A stretch of DNA of 64,000 nt from Gracilibacillus ureilyticus (lineage in GTDB: Bacteria > Bacillota > Bacilli > Bacillales > Amphibacillaceae). Positions within the stretch are counted from its first letter, which is position 1, and every line of letters starts with the position of its first letter. Under the pieces are notes generated by a model, which made no database searches, was not told where the DNA came from, and saw only the letters and a program-made list of their open reading frames with translations. This document shows positions 34,799 to 43,778 of the stretch, one piece after another. Made by a program: the position numbers and the translations under genes. Where the stretch lies: assembly GCF_900111195.1 (NCBI RefSeq), contig NZ_FOGL01000004.1:141353-205352 (forward strand), read 5' to 3'.

Positions 34799-36871
34799 TC
34801 ACTGCTCTGCTAAAATCCTCTGACTTGTTTTCCCGCCAACTATTCCATCTACCGTTAAATCATGACTTGTCTGAAACGAACGGACCGCATTAATTGTTTC
34901 CTCATCAAAAAAACCATTTACGTACAGATCGTTATGATAAAAACCTAATTTTTTTAACTGGATTTGCAACAAAATAACATCAACGCCAACACTTCCTTGT
35001 TTTATTATTCTCGGATAGAGACTTTCATTCTTTCGTTTCGCAATGAAATCTGCTGATCTTGTTAATACAACAGCCATTTGAGCACGCGTTACACTTTCAG
35101 TTGGGGCAAAAGTAGCAGAAGATGTCCCCTCAAAGATTCCCTGTTGTTTCATTGCCACAATTACCTCCCAGGACCAGCGCTCTCTGGAAACATCTTTAAA
35201 ATTTACCGGGATGTCCACTTTCGATGGATCATATTGCTCTTTAAAGATATTATCAAAAACTTTGGCCATTTGTTCTCTGGTCAATTCTTGATCTGGACCA
35301 AACGACCCATCCCCCCTTCCGTGAAAAATACCATGTTGCTTGGCAATTTCTATATCCTCATGCCCCCAGAATGACTTCGGCACATCTGAGAAAGAATTAC
35401 CAATCGGTTTTAACGGTTTAAGATCCAGCATACGAACAAGAACAGCAGCTGCCTCGGCGCGGGATAATTCGTCATTTGGACCAAATGTAGTAGAGTTTTT
35501 TCCATGAAACCATTCTTTTTCTTTAACAAAAAAGATTTCATCTCTTGCCCAATGATTTTTGACATCTTCAAAAGGAGCCTGAAAATTATTATGTGGATAC
35601 ACTGGTAGATTCACCGGAACATTCTCTTCGCCATCATGAGATGCAAGCCAAATTCCATAATTATTCCACACAGAAGGGTTTTCCTGACCAATACTCCAAC
35701 TGCCTGTTCCCTTCAAATTATATTTATGAACAAGGTCAATTTTAGCTTTTAAAGACTGGTCATTTTCATACCAAACCTCGTAATTACCTGGTTTAAGTGT
35801 TCTACCTCCAATAATTGAAGTTGGGTCAGCCGCTTTAATAGTAAAATTTGCTCTTGGTGATTCAGCGTAGGAATCATATGTAATGGATCCATTATATTTT
35901 TTTATGAGTGATTCAATCTGGTGATTGGAAGCTCCGTATCCGCCAGTTAGTTCATGGCTATTCCAATAACGCCCAAAAAACGGTAAGCCTAATACAATTT
36001 TGTTCGGATCAATGTTTTCATCTATCACTAATGCTTTAATCGAACGGTCGACCCAGCCCACGCTTGCGACTGGACCGGCGGGACCACCCTGGTAGCTTTC
36101 ATCGTATGCCATCAGCATCAGATAATCTGCATGCTTTGCCAATTCCTTATTATCATATGAACCGTGCCATCCCGTCTTCCAGTGGTTAGGATTTGCTGCA
36201 ATAGCTACAGATACTTCCTTATGGGCGGGAATTTTCTCTCTCAGTAACCGGACTAAATCCGTGTAACCATCCTTGCTTTTTTCATTCACATTTTCGATAT
36301 CTACATTGACACCATCTAACTCGTATTTTTCGATCGCTTCAGCTATCTGGCTTGCTAATTTTTCCCGATTTGCAACCGCTGCTTCGCCCACACTTCGATT
36401 CCAGTGATTACTTAAAAAGGGGACGACTTTAATATTTCGGGAATGCATTTCCTTAATAAAGGTAGTATCCACACCGGAGAGTGCGAGAGATCCATCAGCA
36501 TTAACATTAAAATAACTTGGTGAAATAACATTTAATGCTCCCTTTGTTCGATCAACTGATTGAATAACAGACGCTGTTGACCCGAAAAATGAGTATGTCA
36601 TGTTAAAGGAAGCATCATGTGCACTTACCTGCATCGTATTCAGTGGAATTGTCATAATAATGGAGGTACCTATTACTACTTTCGCTGTAACGATATGTAA
36701 ACCTGTCAGCCTTTTTTTAACATACTTGTTTACAAGTTGTTTCATTTTTCTTTCTTCTTCAACAGGTTTTGTTCCAAACTCATTTGAAAATTCCTCAAGG
36801 TTTGGACTTATGTATAAATACACCACATAACCTTCATCTGTCTCTTGTAATCGATGATGAATGAATTCCAT
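34799..36871 (-). CDS. GH18 glycosidase with three SLH repeats and a peptidoglycan-binding domain
   Basis: 690 residues. Residues ~1-55 are soluble and charged, ~60-80 form a membrane helix, so the lead is an internal domain followed by an anchor rather than a plain signal peptide. GH18 barrel ~90-410 with catalytic LDGVNVDIENVN (DxxDxDxE-type; last Glu is the acid). Three SLH repeats ~430-615 (FEDVKNHWARDEIFFVKEK; FSDVPKSFWGHEDIEIAK; FKDVSRERWSWEVI). Peptidoglycan-binding domain ~625-690 (VGVDVILLQIQLKKLGFY). Similar to YvbX/YdhD-type cortex or wall glucosaminidases, here with wall tethering. The SLH set suggests pyruvylated wall polymer binding. Confidence 0.92.
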   Translation of the reverse strand: MEFIHHRLQETDEGYVVYLYISPNLEEFSNEFGTKPVEEERKMKQLVNKYVKKRLTGLHIVTAKVVIGTSIIMTIPLNTMQVSAHDASFNMTYSFFGSTASVIQSVDRTKGALNVISPSYFNVNADGSLALSGVDTTFIKEMHSRNIKVVPFLSNHWNRSVGEAAVANREKLASQIAEAIEKYELDGVNVDIENVNEKSKDGYTDLVRLLREKIPAHKEVSVAIAANPNHWKTGWHGSYDNKELAKHADYLMLMAYDESYQGGPAGPVASVGWVDRSIKALVIDENIDPNKIVLGLPFFGRYWNSHELTGGYGASNHQIESLIKKYNGSITYDSYAESPRANFTIKAADPTSIIGGRTLKPGNYEVWYENDQSLKAKIDLVHKYNLKGTGSWSIGQENPSVWNNYGIWLASHDGEENVPVNLPVYPHNNFQAPFEDVKNHWARDEIFFVKEKEWFHGKNSTTFGPNDELSRAEAAAVLVRMLDLKPLKPIGNSFSDVPKSFWGHEDIEIAKQHGIFHGRGDGSFGPDQELTREQMAKVFDNIFKEQYDPSKVDIPVNFKDVSRERWSWEVIVAMKQQGIFEGTSSATFAPTESVTRAQMAVVLTRSADFIAKRKNESLYPRIIKQGSVGVDVILLQIQLKKLGFYHNDLYVNGFFDEETINAVRSFQTSHDLTVDGIVGGKTSQRILAEQ

Positions 36872-36933
36872 ACATATACCTCCATTCCCTCATTTTTACT
36901 ATTCTTTCACTTTTCGTGCATAATTATGTACAC

Positions 36934-36969
36934 GAAAAAAATAGAGCCACTGTTAATAGGGCTCTATTT
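36934..36969 (-). terminator. Terminator of the gas vesicle operon
   Basis: On the minus strand AAATAGAGCC/GGCTCTATTT with a long T-run (TTTTTTT) after it, 34 bases beyond the gvpU stop. Confidence 0.93.
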
Positions 36970-37002
36970 CTTCGTAAATTTATTTACATAAACCTGTTTA
37001 GT

Positions 37003-37407
37003 TTATTTGTTGTTGTTGGAATGAGACGGTGATTCTGCGATCTTACCGAGAAAAAAACCGTCAATATCGCTTAATTTCCCGCGCCACAATATTTTACCTT
37101 TTGATGGGGTAGACTTACTGTCGCCACAATATACCTTTGTATGCTTTAAATGAATAAATTTAGCAGGCTCCTCTGTAGCGGATTCTGCGCCGTCACTTGC
37201 ATGCATTAACTGCTCGCTGATCTTTTTTGATGTATCATTCCCATCTTCAAATACTTCGCTTAATTCAGCAAAATACTCTTGTGCGGAAATAGTAGTACCT
37301 GAGACCAATGCTCCTTTTACGTTTAAAGTAATATCTAAATTGAAATCATGTTTGTTAGTTGCCTGGACAAAAAAGCCAAGAATATCGTCTCTTGCCTCAT
37401 TACTCAT
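37003..37407 (-). CDS. gvpU: Gas vesicle protein GvpU
   Basis: 134 residues; the start is the ATG at 37407 preceded by GAGGGAGTGG. Last gene of the operon, matching GvpU in position and in sequence character (FFVQATNKHDFNLDITLNVKGALVSGTTISAQEYF). In B. megaterium GvpU is a chaperone-like protein linked to gas vesicle clustering. It starts 20 bases after the gvpT stop and ends at the operon terminator. Confidence 0.88.
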   Translation of the reverse strand: MSNEARDDILGFFVQATNKHDFNLDITLNVKGALVSGTTISAQEYFAELSEVFEDGNDTSKKISEQLMHASDGAESATEEPAKFIHLKHTKVYCGDSKSTPSKGKILWRGKLSDIDGFFLGKIAESPSHSNNNK

Positions 37408-37427
37408 TTTATCCACTCCCTCACACA

Positions 37428-38024
37428 TTAAGAATTCGTGTCATCATCATTGGAAATAGCCGTATCTGTTGATTCGGATTTTTCAGATTGATTTTGATTG
37501 GTACGTTTTTCTCCATTGTTAGCTGATGAATGATTGGAATTTTGATTATTGTTGTCAGATTGCTGATAACTTAATATTTTTGAATGACCCTTTTCGTCAC
37601 CTGTATCTGCTATTTTATTTAGTTTTTCTTCCAGATTGTTTAATCTCTCTTGCAATCTCGCATTTTCTTCTTTTAACTCATGGTAACTCTCTTTATTTAC
37701 TAACTCTGTTGTTACCTCTTGATCTGATTCCTGATCTTCCTGGTCGCTTTTCTCATTTTGAAAGACTTTCGCCTCTTTCACGCGCTGGTATGCCTCCTGT
37801 GATTTCTTTTTCCCGGCATCCTTCAGTTCAGCTACTTTTCCTTTTGTCGCTTTACCAAGTTCTTTTCCTTTTTCCTTCCATTCCGTATCATTGATTCTGG
37901 CTACGAGCTTTTTACTATTCTCCGGTGTAGCCAAGTATCCGATTGTCGCCCCTAATACTCCACCTGTAATCGTTCTTTTAAGTGGCATCTTTTTAGTCTC
38001 ATTTGTTGTTTGTTTTTCAGTCAT
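37428..38024 (-). CDS. gvpT: Gas vesicle protein GvpT
   Basis: 198 residues. A glycine-rich hydrophobic segment of YtxH type (ITGGVLGATIGYLATP) is followed by a long Lys/Glu coiled coil (YHELKEENARLQERLNNLEEKL) and a Ser/Asn/Gln-rich tail. Position between gvpJ and gvpU identifies it as GvpT. It shares one base with the gvpJ stop (TAATG). Resembles GvpP earlier in the operon in design. Confidence 0.85.
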   Translation of the reverse strand: MTEKQTTNETKKMPLKRTITGGVLGATIGYLATPENSKKLVARINDTEWKEKGKELGKATKGKVAELKDAGKKKSQEAYQRVKEAKVFQNEKSDQEDQESDQEVTTELVNKESYHELKEENARLQERLNNLEEKLNKIADTGDEKGHSKILSYQQSDNNNQNSNHSSANNGEKRTNQNQSEKSESTDTAISNDDDTNS

Positions 38025-38359
38025 TATTCAACACTCCCTGTATTAGTATTCATATCTTTATTTATTTTTGCTTCCAGTTGATTCAAACGCTCCTGAAGTT
38101 GCCTGTTTTCTTCCTCTAATATCCTGTTGTCTTTACTTGCTTTAGAGCTGAGATAAGGGTCATTTTCCCACCAGTCCATTCCAATTTCTTTTGCTTTATC
38201 AACAGAAGCGACTATTAATCTAATCTTAATCGTTAACAGCTCCACATCTGCTATTCCAACAGATATGTCCCCAGCTATAACAACACCTTTGTCAAGAATT
38301 TTGTCCAATACATCAACGATCGTATTCGATTGTACCGGGTGTTCCACTGGCATAGCCAT
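38024..38359 (-). CDS. gvpJ: Gas vesicle protein GvpJ (GvpA-like minor protein)
   Basis: 111 residues. The GvpA fold is clear: VDVLDKILDKGVVIAGDISVGIADVELLTIKIRLIVASVDKAKEIG, with a C-terminal coiled coil (EENRQLQERLNQLEAKI) that GvpA lacks. GvpJ is a minor shell protein involved in nucleating or capping the cone ends. Overlaps gvpT by one base and follows gvpK closely. Confidence 0.93.
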   Translation of the reverse strand: MAMPVEHPVQSNTIVDVLDKILDKGVVIAGDISVGIADVELLTIKIRLIVASVDKAKEIGMDWWENDPYLSSKASKDNRILEEENRQLQERLNQLEAKINKDMNTNTGSVE

Positions 38360-38377
38360 CCCACCTCCATTACTAAT

Positions 38378-38662
38378 TTACATAAGTCTGCCTAAAGGCC
38401 CTAAATCAATATTCAAATCCTCAGCATCCAGCCCAAATACCTGCTTCAATTCCTCCATTTTTTCTTCCAGGTTCATTAATGCAATTCCAAGATCCTCAAT
38501 CTGCTGGTCCGTTAAATTCCCGCCCTCTACCCTTCTCATTGCATGTCTTTCTACTATTTGCCTAAGCAGTTCTATTACCGTCATGACAAGCTGTGCAAGT
38601 CCCTCTTCCGCATTATCAGGATCAAGGTTAATCCTCCCGCTGTTCTTATTCGCTGGCTGCAT
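38378..38662 (-). CDS. gvpK: Gas vesicle protein GvpK
   Basis: 94 residues: INLDPDNAEEGLAQLVMTVIELLRQIVERHAMRRVEGGNLTDQQIEDLG, the diagnostic GvpK pattern. The start lies 17 bases inside gvpS, with AAAGGAGGG before it, so expression is coupled to gvpS. Needed for vesicle assembly. Confidence 0.93.
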   Translation of the reverse strand: MQPANKNSGRINLDPDNAEEGLAQLVMTVIELLRQIVERHAMRRVEGGNLTDQQIEDLGIALMNLEEKMEELKQVFGLDAEDLNIDLGPLGRLM

Positions 38663-38900
38663 CCGTTAATTCCCTCCTTTGTATATCAAATTGCTGTGAA
38701 GATATTACGCCGGAGCTGTCACGAGACTGGACGAGCTTTTCAACCGAAGAAATTAATACCCGTAAGTCCAGATATACAAGGTCTACTCCCGCTATCGAAA
38801 TAATTAAGTCTCCTTTAATAGCGATTCCTTTATCAAGAATTACATCTAAAATGTCAATCAATGCTATATCCTTGTTTTCTAAAGATTCCTTTAATGACAT
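38646..38900 (-). CDS. gvpS: Gas vesicle protein GvpS (GvpA-like)
   Basis: 84 residues of the GvpA fold (LIDILDVILDKGIAIKGDLIISIAGVDLVYLDLRVLISSVEKL) with a more variable C-terminus. By position between gvpL and gvpK it is GvpS. A minor shell or nucleation component. Its last codons overlap gvpK. Confidence 0.92.
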   Translation of the reverse strand: MSLKESLENKDIALIDILDVILDKGIAIKGDLIISIAGVDLVYLDLRVLISSVEKLVQSRDSSGVISSQQFDIQRRELTDAASE

Positions 38901-38915
38901 TCTTATTCCCTCACT

Positions 38916-39716
38916 TTACACCGCAAAATGATAAGCCGGCCATGGTCCTGTTAATTCTAAAGTAAAGCCTTTACTATTCAGAGACATCTCTTTTTGTCCC
39001 ATCTCCTCAACGAAAGTTTCTACTTGTGACTGTTCAAGAAAATAAATACTGTTCCAGCACATATTTTCCTTACGGCCGGTCATTTCTTTGCTCCAATTTT
39101 TCTTGACGGTTGCATCTGTTGCAAACTGGCGCATCCTTTCATGTACTTCTTCACAAATTTTGTTCTTTTCTTTTTCCAATTCCTCTTCAACGAGACTGTC
39201 GATCTTTTTCATTTCGAAAAATCGGCGACCTGGAGATAATTGATTTATTTCTTTCTTCTTCGCCTCTATAAGCGGACTGTTCTTACTAATATCTTCTTTT
39301 AACTGTGTATCCTCACAATAGATTTTCAGATTCCACTCTTCTCTTCCTTTTATCTGTTCGAGCACTGCTTCCATTTGTTCCTTTTTCGTTTCAACTGTCT
39401 GGTGCAGTCTTTCTTTACTTTTATAGATAGTACAGAATTTCAAAGGAATTAATGTATACTGCTCATATAGTGCCATGATGGTATGGTGATGATGGAGAGC
39501 CTTTTCCTGCAGCCACTTTATGTCATTTTCTGTTTTTTCCTGAAGCACTTGCTCGGAAAATTCTCTATCGTCCAGCTCACAAACTACTGCTTCCACCTTA
39601 CCTGCAGAAATTGTAAAAATACTGCCTTCATCATCAAAACCTTTCATTTCCTTTAAAGGATTTTCTTTCAATTCACTTCCGGGTATAAATCCGTATAAAT
39701 AGATTAATTGCCCCAT
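38916..39716 (-). CDS. gvpL: Gas vesicle protein GvpL (GvpL/F family)
   Basis: 266 residues with a ferredoxin-like N-terminal domain (LIYLYGFIPGS) and the family C-terminus ending in ELTGPWPAYHFAV. Paralogous to GvpF two genes upstream. GvpL/F proteins bind GvpA and other Gvps during early assembly. Start set by GAGTGAGGTGG before the ATG, 9 bases after gvpG ends. Confidence 0.94.
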   Translation of the reverse strand: MGQLIYLYGFIPGSELKENPLKEMKGFDDEGSIFTISAGKVEAVVCELDDREFSEQVLQEKTENDIKWLQEKALHHHHTIMALYEQYTLIPLKFCTIYKSKERLHQTVETKKEQMEAVLEQIKGREEWNLKIYCEDTQLKEDISKNSPLIEAKKKEINQLSPGRRFFEMKKIDSLVEEELEKEKNKICEEVHERMRQFATDATVKKNWSKEMTGRKENMCWNSIYFLEQSQVETFVEEMGQKEMSLNSKGFTLELTGPWPAYHFAV

Positions 39717-39725
39717 TACGCCACC

Positions 39726-39983
39726 TCACTCTTTCCTTCTTGCCATGTCCTGCCACTGTTTCATTTCAATCATTTTGGCCTTCTCATAGCGTTCCAGCAA
39801 TTCTTCTTCCTTCTTCTCATATTCAGCATCAGGTATTTCTCCTTGTTCATACATTGTTTGTAAATGAATAAGCTTCCTCTGAATTGTTGGAAGATCATAC
39901 AATTCTTTATCGGCTTCTTCCTTCACCTTTTCGCCGATTTTTATCATCACATTCATTGGTCCTGTTACTATTTTGTGCAGCAT
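39726..39983 (-). CDS. gvpG: Gas vesicle protein GvpG
   Basis: 85 residues: LHKIVTGPMNVMIKIGEKVKEEADKELYDLPTIQRKLIHLQTMYEQGEI, the GvpG pattern of an N-terminal hydrophobic helix then a charged helix. Three bases separate it from gvpF. An assembly factor thought to work with GvpF and GvpL. Confidence 0.93.
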   Translation of the reverse strand: MLHKIVTGPMNVMIKIGEKVKEEADKELYDLPTIQRKLIHLQTMYEQGEIPDAEYEKKEEELLERYEKAKMIEMKQWQDMARRKE

Positions 39984-39986
39984 TGA

Positions 39987-40754
39987 TTAACTCTCCTCAA
40001 CGGTTAATCGAATATTGACAAAATTATATGCCGGCCACGGTCCACTGTATTTAAAATCCACTTTATCCTTCCATTTTTCGTGCGCCATATTAACTAACCG
40101 GTCAAATTCAGATTCTTTCTCACGATCTACAAGAAAGGAAGCGTTTAACAGCATTTTTTCACCGACTGGTTCATTGACCTTTGCCGCTTCAGCGCTCTCT
40201 TCAAGCGGGGTATAGACATCCTGCTCAATTTCATTAATGATAGATGAGAATATTTCCTGTGTCGCACCACCTAGCTGAATTCTGTCATAATATCCGGCCA
40301 TCTCTGTCTTACCGCGCAACTTTCCAGAGAGCATTTCTACTTTCTCATTGGCATAAACTTGAGATTTGAGCCAATCAGTTTTCCCAATAATCTTCAAACC
40401 GAGCTCCATCTTTCCTTTGATCGCAGGGAACAGCTTTTTTAATTGTGGATATAGGTTCTCAAGCAATACTTCAACATCTTCCACTGAATGAAAAACATTT
40501 CCAAAGCTAATAGGTATCACCGTATCATTCTCTGCCATTACCTTTGAAACCAGCTGCTGGTGCATCATCAGGTTTTCCTTATTCGGATGATAGATTTTCA
40601 TCGGCACCTCTGCCGCAACCATAGCAGCATCCTTATAATGGATAGTAAAAACAGATCTCTCATTACCATCTAGCATAATACGGCCAAACTCATCTTGTTC
40701 ATTTGTCTGAATTCCACAGAAAATATAAATTCCTTTCTCCTGTTCCACTGTCAT
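39987..40754 (-). CDS. gvpF: Gas vesicle protein GvpF (GvpL/F family)
   Basis: 255 residues with family C-terminus FKYSGPWPAYNFVNIRL and N-terminal domain GIYIFCGIQT. Known in halophilic archaea and cyanobacteria to contact GvpA and stay at the gas-facing surface. Located between gvpN and gvpG as in B. megaterium. Confidence 0.94.
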   Translation of the reverse strand: MTVEQEKGIYIFCGIQTNEQDEFGRIMLDGNERSVFTIHYKDAAMVAAEVPMKIYHPNKENLMMHQQLVSKVMAENDTVIPISFGNVFHSVEDVEVLLENLYPQLKKLFPAIKGKMELGLKIIGKTDWLKSQVYANEKVEMLSGKLRGKTEMAGYYDRIQLGGATQEIFSSIINEIEQDVYTPLEESAEAAKVNEPVGEKMLLNASFLVDREKESEFDRLVNMAHEKWKDKVDFKYSGPWPAYNFVNIRLTVEES

Positions 40755-40769
40755 TTTCTATCACCCTTC

Positions 40770-41669
40770 TTAATACTTCATTTTCTTACGGATGAGATCA
40801 TTTGCGTCTTCAACCGTTAGAGCAAGTCCCTGAACAACTGCATGACCTAACAAATCTGCACAGAGTTGCTGGAAATCTCCGTTGGAATAATCGATTGGTA
40901 TATCATCCAGTTTTGCGATACGAGCAATCTGAAGAGATGTTCTGAGGCTGGGGGCTCCTTTTCTGTCACCAAATTCCTCACGCAAATCATGAACCAGTTC
41001 TGAGATAATCTCCGCTTCTTTTTTATCCAATCCAAGTTTTTCACTTATAATGAGTGTCTCTTGATCCTTATCCTTATAGCCGACATGTAATGTTATTAAT
41101 CTGTCCAGTAATGCATCCTGTGTTTGATAGACTCCTGCATATTCCTGCGGGTTACTTGTAAATATCATAGAAAACTTAGGATGTACTTTTATAAATGGCT
41201 CTGTAGACTTTAAACCATATAATGGAAGTACACCTTCTTCCAGAATGGAGAGGAAAATATTATTCGTTGTTGGTTGTGACCGGGAGAATTCATCATAGAC
41301 AAGTGTATATCCATGTTTGACTGCTTCCAGTAAACGGCCGTCCTTCCATGATTCCGTAATGGTTTCGTCTTTTTTATAGACAGATTTAACATACCGGTCA
41401 ACTACCTTGGAACTGGTATATCCGTTAAAACTTCCTATCAGGTCTTTATTGTCTAATTCATGATTTCCATGCATCAGCATCACTGGCCGTTTCAATTTTT
41501 TGGCTAAAGCTAAAGCAATCGAAGTCTTGCCAGAGCCAGAGGGACCTGTAAAATGTACAGGATAGCCTGCTTTCATATACTGTATTGATCTTTTTAGGAG
41601 TGATTTCGTCGCCATATCTTGTATTAAAGCATGATGGTCTGATGTAACTCTTTCATTTAAAACAGTCAT
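40770..41669 (-). CDS. gvpN: Gas vesicle AAA+ ATPase GvpN
   Basis: 299 residues of the MoxR-like AAA+ class: Walker A HFTGPSGSGKTSIALALA, Walker B region TLVYDEFSRSQPTTNN, sensor-1 MIFTSNPQEY. GvpN drives vesicle enlargement beyond the initial bicones. Complete, normal length, within the operon. Confidence 0.95.
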   Translation of the reverse strand: MTVLNERVTSDHHALIQDMATKSLLKRSIQYMKAGYPVHFTGPSGSGKTSIALALAKKLKRPVMLMHGNHELDNKDLIGSFNGYTSSKVVDRYVKSVYKKDETITESWKDGRLLEAVKHGYTLVYDEFSRSQPTTNNIFLSILEEGVLPLYGLKSTEPFIKVHPKFSMIFTSNPQEYAGVYQTQDALLDRLITLHVGYKDKDQETLIISEKLGLDKKEAEIISELVHDLREEFGDRKGAPSLRTSLQIARIAKLDDIPIDYSNGDFQQLCADLLGHAVVQGLALTVEDANDLIRKKMKY

Positions 41670-41690
41670 TAGCTGATCCCTCCACTCTCT

Positions 41691-41957
41691 CTAACTCTCT
41701 ACACCAACCGAACTGCGATAACGGATTTCCTGTCTCTTGTATGCAGTTATCTCCTGATCTTCATCGACTAACACTTCATATGTGCCAATCATTTCATCCT
41801 TGGCATATCTCTTCATATATTCTTTTTCTTCAATCACTTCAATCTTTATCCGCCACCCACCTTCCTCCAGCCTTTCCACTGAGGTTATTTTATGGGGCGG
41901 GGCAACATTCTCCTGAAAAAAATCATTCACATTTTTCATGATTTCCTTTATCTTCAT
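41691..41957 (-). CDS. gvpR: Gas vesicle protein GvpR (GvpO family)
   Basis: 88 residues: ITSVERLEEGGWRIKIEVIEEKEYMKRYAKDEMIGTYEVLVDEDQEITAYKRQEIRYR, the GvpO-type beta sheet. Called GvpR from its place between gvpB and gvpN in the Bacillus order. Role in assembly is undefined. Confidence 0.88.
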   Translation of the reverse strand: MKIKEIMKNVNDFFQENVAPPHKITSVERLEEGGWRIKIEVIEEKEYMKRYAKDEMIGTYEVLVDEDQEITAYKRQEIRYRSSVGVES

Positions 41958-42007
41958 TGGTTACACCCTCCTTCCACGGGAAAGAGAGGGCTAAAGCAGC
42001 CCTCCTG

Positions 42008-42271
42008 TTAAACACTAAAAGATGCTTCCCCTCGTTCATTTTGCTGTGAAGGAAGTCCTTCTTCTTCTACTTCATCTCTTAACAGACCAACTGCCTCGGC
42101 ATAACGCAGCCAAGTGTCCACACTTGCAATGACTACCCTTGCTTCTACTGTTAATATTTCAATCCCTACTACGGATACCCGTGCAAATGCATCGATCACT
42201 ATCCCCTTATCGAGAATTCTATCGATTACTTCTGCTAAACTTGAACTGTCCGTCGTTTTTTGTATAGCCAT
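42008..42271 (-). CDS. gvpB: Major gas vesicle protein, second copy (GvpB)
   Basis: 87 residues. The shell-forming core ([58 protein letters not shown]) differs from GvpA at only three positions in the first 66; the tails diverge. Forms the ribbed gas-permeable wall. Confidence 0.95.
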   Translation of the reverse strand: MAIQKTTDSSSLAEVIDRILDKGIVIDAFARVSVVGIEILTVEARVVIASVDTWLRYAEAVGLLRDEVEEEGLPSQQNERGEASFSV

Positions 42272-42296
42272 ATTTAGTCTCCTCTCATGAAAATTT

Positions 42297-42671
42297 TTAT
42301 GAGCTGATTTTTTTAATTTTTGCCGAGCTTTTTATATTACTTGCCCCTTTAATTTCTGAAGTGCTCTTAATATGCTGTACTCCTTTAATATCTTGATAGC
42401 TTTTTAATTTTCCCTTGCCAGTACTTGTGGAAAGACTATTTTGCAAGCTCTTTCCTGCCTTTTTTACATTGCCAAGTTTTTCCCGCACGGAAAGCAGTAC
42501 ATCTTGTACTTTCTCTTTTGCTTCTTCGGCATTTCCATACACCTTGTCTTCCATTTTTTCTGTTGCTTTCTCTTTCAATTTGTCCCTCGCTTTTTCTTTT
42601 AAAGACTCTGGGGATTTTTCATAAGCTTTTTCCACTACTTTTTCAGCCGTCTTCTTAATCGGATTTTTCAT
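42297..42671 (-). CDS. gvpQ: Gas vesicle protein GvpQ
   Basis: 124 residues, extremely Lys/Glu/Ser-rich. First half is charged helix ([31 protein letters not shown]). The C-terminal part has a five-unit repeat of about 10 residues ([33 protein letters not shown]), alternating hydrophobic-Lys. Called GvpQ by position. In B. megaterium GvpQ is dispensable in some hosts. Confidence 0.8.
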   Translation of the reverse strand: MKNPIKKTAEKVVEKAYEKSPESLKEKARDKLKEKATEKMEDKVYGNAEEAKEKVQDVLLSVREKLGNVKKAGKSLQNSLSTSTGKGKLKSYQDIKGVQHIKSTSEIKGASNIKSSAKIKKISS

Positions 42672-42694
42672 TGCATTCTCCTTTGCATTAGCGG

Positions 42695-43117
42695 CTAATT
42701 TTTTTCGTGCACCAGCTTGTCCAGCATCTGTTCTATCTTTTCCAGTCGCTGATTAATCTGTTCATTTTCCTGTTTGATCTCTTCATAATTAGTATCTATC
42801 TCCATTTTGTCTCTGTCCGGCTCTGAAGATGATGACTTGGAGATCTTACTTTTCGCTTTATTCCAATAATCTGGTGCAGCCTGCTGAACAGCTGTCATAG
42901 CCTGTTGAGTAATCACATGCTGCAGATTCTTCCCTAGTTCTTTTGCAATCCTTTGTCCTGTCTCAGACTGTTGTACCCTGTGGTAAAGCTTTTGAACAGT
43001 ACCGGGATTTGATAACATCCCGATCCCCGCACCGGCCATTCCACCCAACAGCACATACGTGATAGAATTTTGACCACTTGTTTGTTCATCAGAATTTTGA
43101 GTTTCCTCGACTTTCAT
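42695..43117 (-). CDS. gvpP: Gas vesicle protein GvpP
   Basis: 140 residues: a Gly-rich hydrophobic segment (YVLLGGMAGAGIGMLSNPGTV), an amphipathic middle and a C-terminal coiled coil (YEEIKQENEQINQRLEKIEQMLDKL). The same design as GvpT at the other end of the operon. Named by position after gvpA. Confidence 0.82.
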   Translation of the reverse strand: MKVEETQNSDEQTSGQNSITYVLLGGMAGAGIGMLSNPGTVQKLYHRVQQSETGQRIAKELGKNLQHVITQQAMTAVQQAAPDYWNKAKSKISKSSSSEPDRDKMEIDTNYEEIKQENEQINQRLEKIEQMLDKLVHEKN

Positions 43118-43141
43118 CTTTACACCACCTTATAACTGACT

Positions 43142-43393
43142 TCATATACTAAATGCTCTATTTTCTTCGGTTAATTGATCTTCTTCATATACTTCATCCC
43201 GCAGCAGCCCAACTGCCTCCGCATATCTCAGCCAAGTATCCACGCTCGCAATAACGACTCTTGCCTCTACAGTTAATATCTCTATCCCGACAAGCGATAC
43301 TTTTGCAAATGCATCGATAACAATACCTTTATCCAGTATTCTGTCAATCACCTCCGCTAAGCTTGAACTGTCTGTCGTTTTTTGAATACTCAC
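43142..43393 (-). CDS. gvpA: Major gas vesicle structural protein GvpA
   Basis: 83 residues. GTG start at 43393 with AAGGAGG 8 bases before; longer in-frame starts add a non-GvpA lead. The full GvpA core is present. First gene of a 14-gene operon that contains everything known to be needed for vesicles (A/B shell, N ATPase, F/L/G/S/K/J assembly, R/T/U/P/Q accessory). Confidence 0.95.
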   Translation of the reverse strand: MSIQKTTDSSSLAEVIDRILDKGIVIDAFAKVSLVGIEILTVEARVVIASVDTWLRYAEAVGLLRDEVYEEDQLTEENRAFSI

Positions 43394-43544
43394 AAAGGAT
43401 ACCTCCTTAAAGAAGTTATTTATCATTACCACCACGGCAGCCTGCTTAAAACAATGGCAGGATAACATTGGAATATAAATGGCTAATATTCCTTTTTTTT
43501 TTACAAATTCCAATTATTTTGTAATAGAACAAAACAGTTATCAT

Positions 43545-43610
43545 ACCTATTCCCTCTTACTCGGTCTGTTACTTATTACAAATCTGTTACTTTTATTATT
43601 TAATTGTTAC
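43545..43610 (-). promoter_or_regulatory. Gas vesicle operon control region
   Basis: Three TGTTAC blocks (43567-43572, 43585-43590, 43605-43610; the first two within TCTGTTACTT) are spaced 18 and 20 bp. On the minus strand a TATGAT-like -10 (~43540-43545) follows with no good -35, which fits an activator-dependent promoter. The rest of the gvpA/DegV gap holds only the DegV terminator. Confidence 0.4.
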
Positions 43611-43722
43611 AAAACGAATATGGATAACGATGGATAGATATAAGTGTGATTATCGATAAGTGGGGATATTACATTTAGCGCTATATTTAATAGCAGCAAA
43701 AGCCAGTAATCCGTATGCTTAT

Positions 43723-43755
43723 AAAAAAAATACCCAGGGATACAAACCCTGGGTA
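43723..43755 (-). terminator. Terminator of the DegV gene
   Basis: TACCCAGGG/CCCTGGGTA stem with a T8 run on the minus strand. Confidence 0.93.
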
Positions 43756-43778
43756 CATCATCTTTTCAGCAAACTCGT

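Noticed and set aside
42297..42425. Short repeats suggestive of a tandem array in gvpQ
   Set aside because: They encode a degenerate amino acid repeat in GvpQ and are not a DNA-level array or CRISPR.
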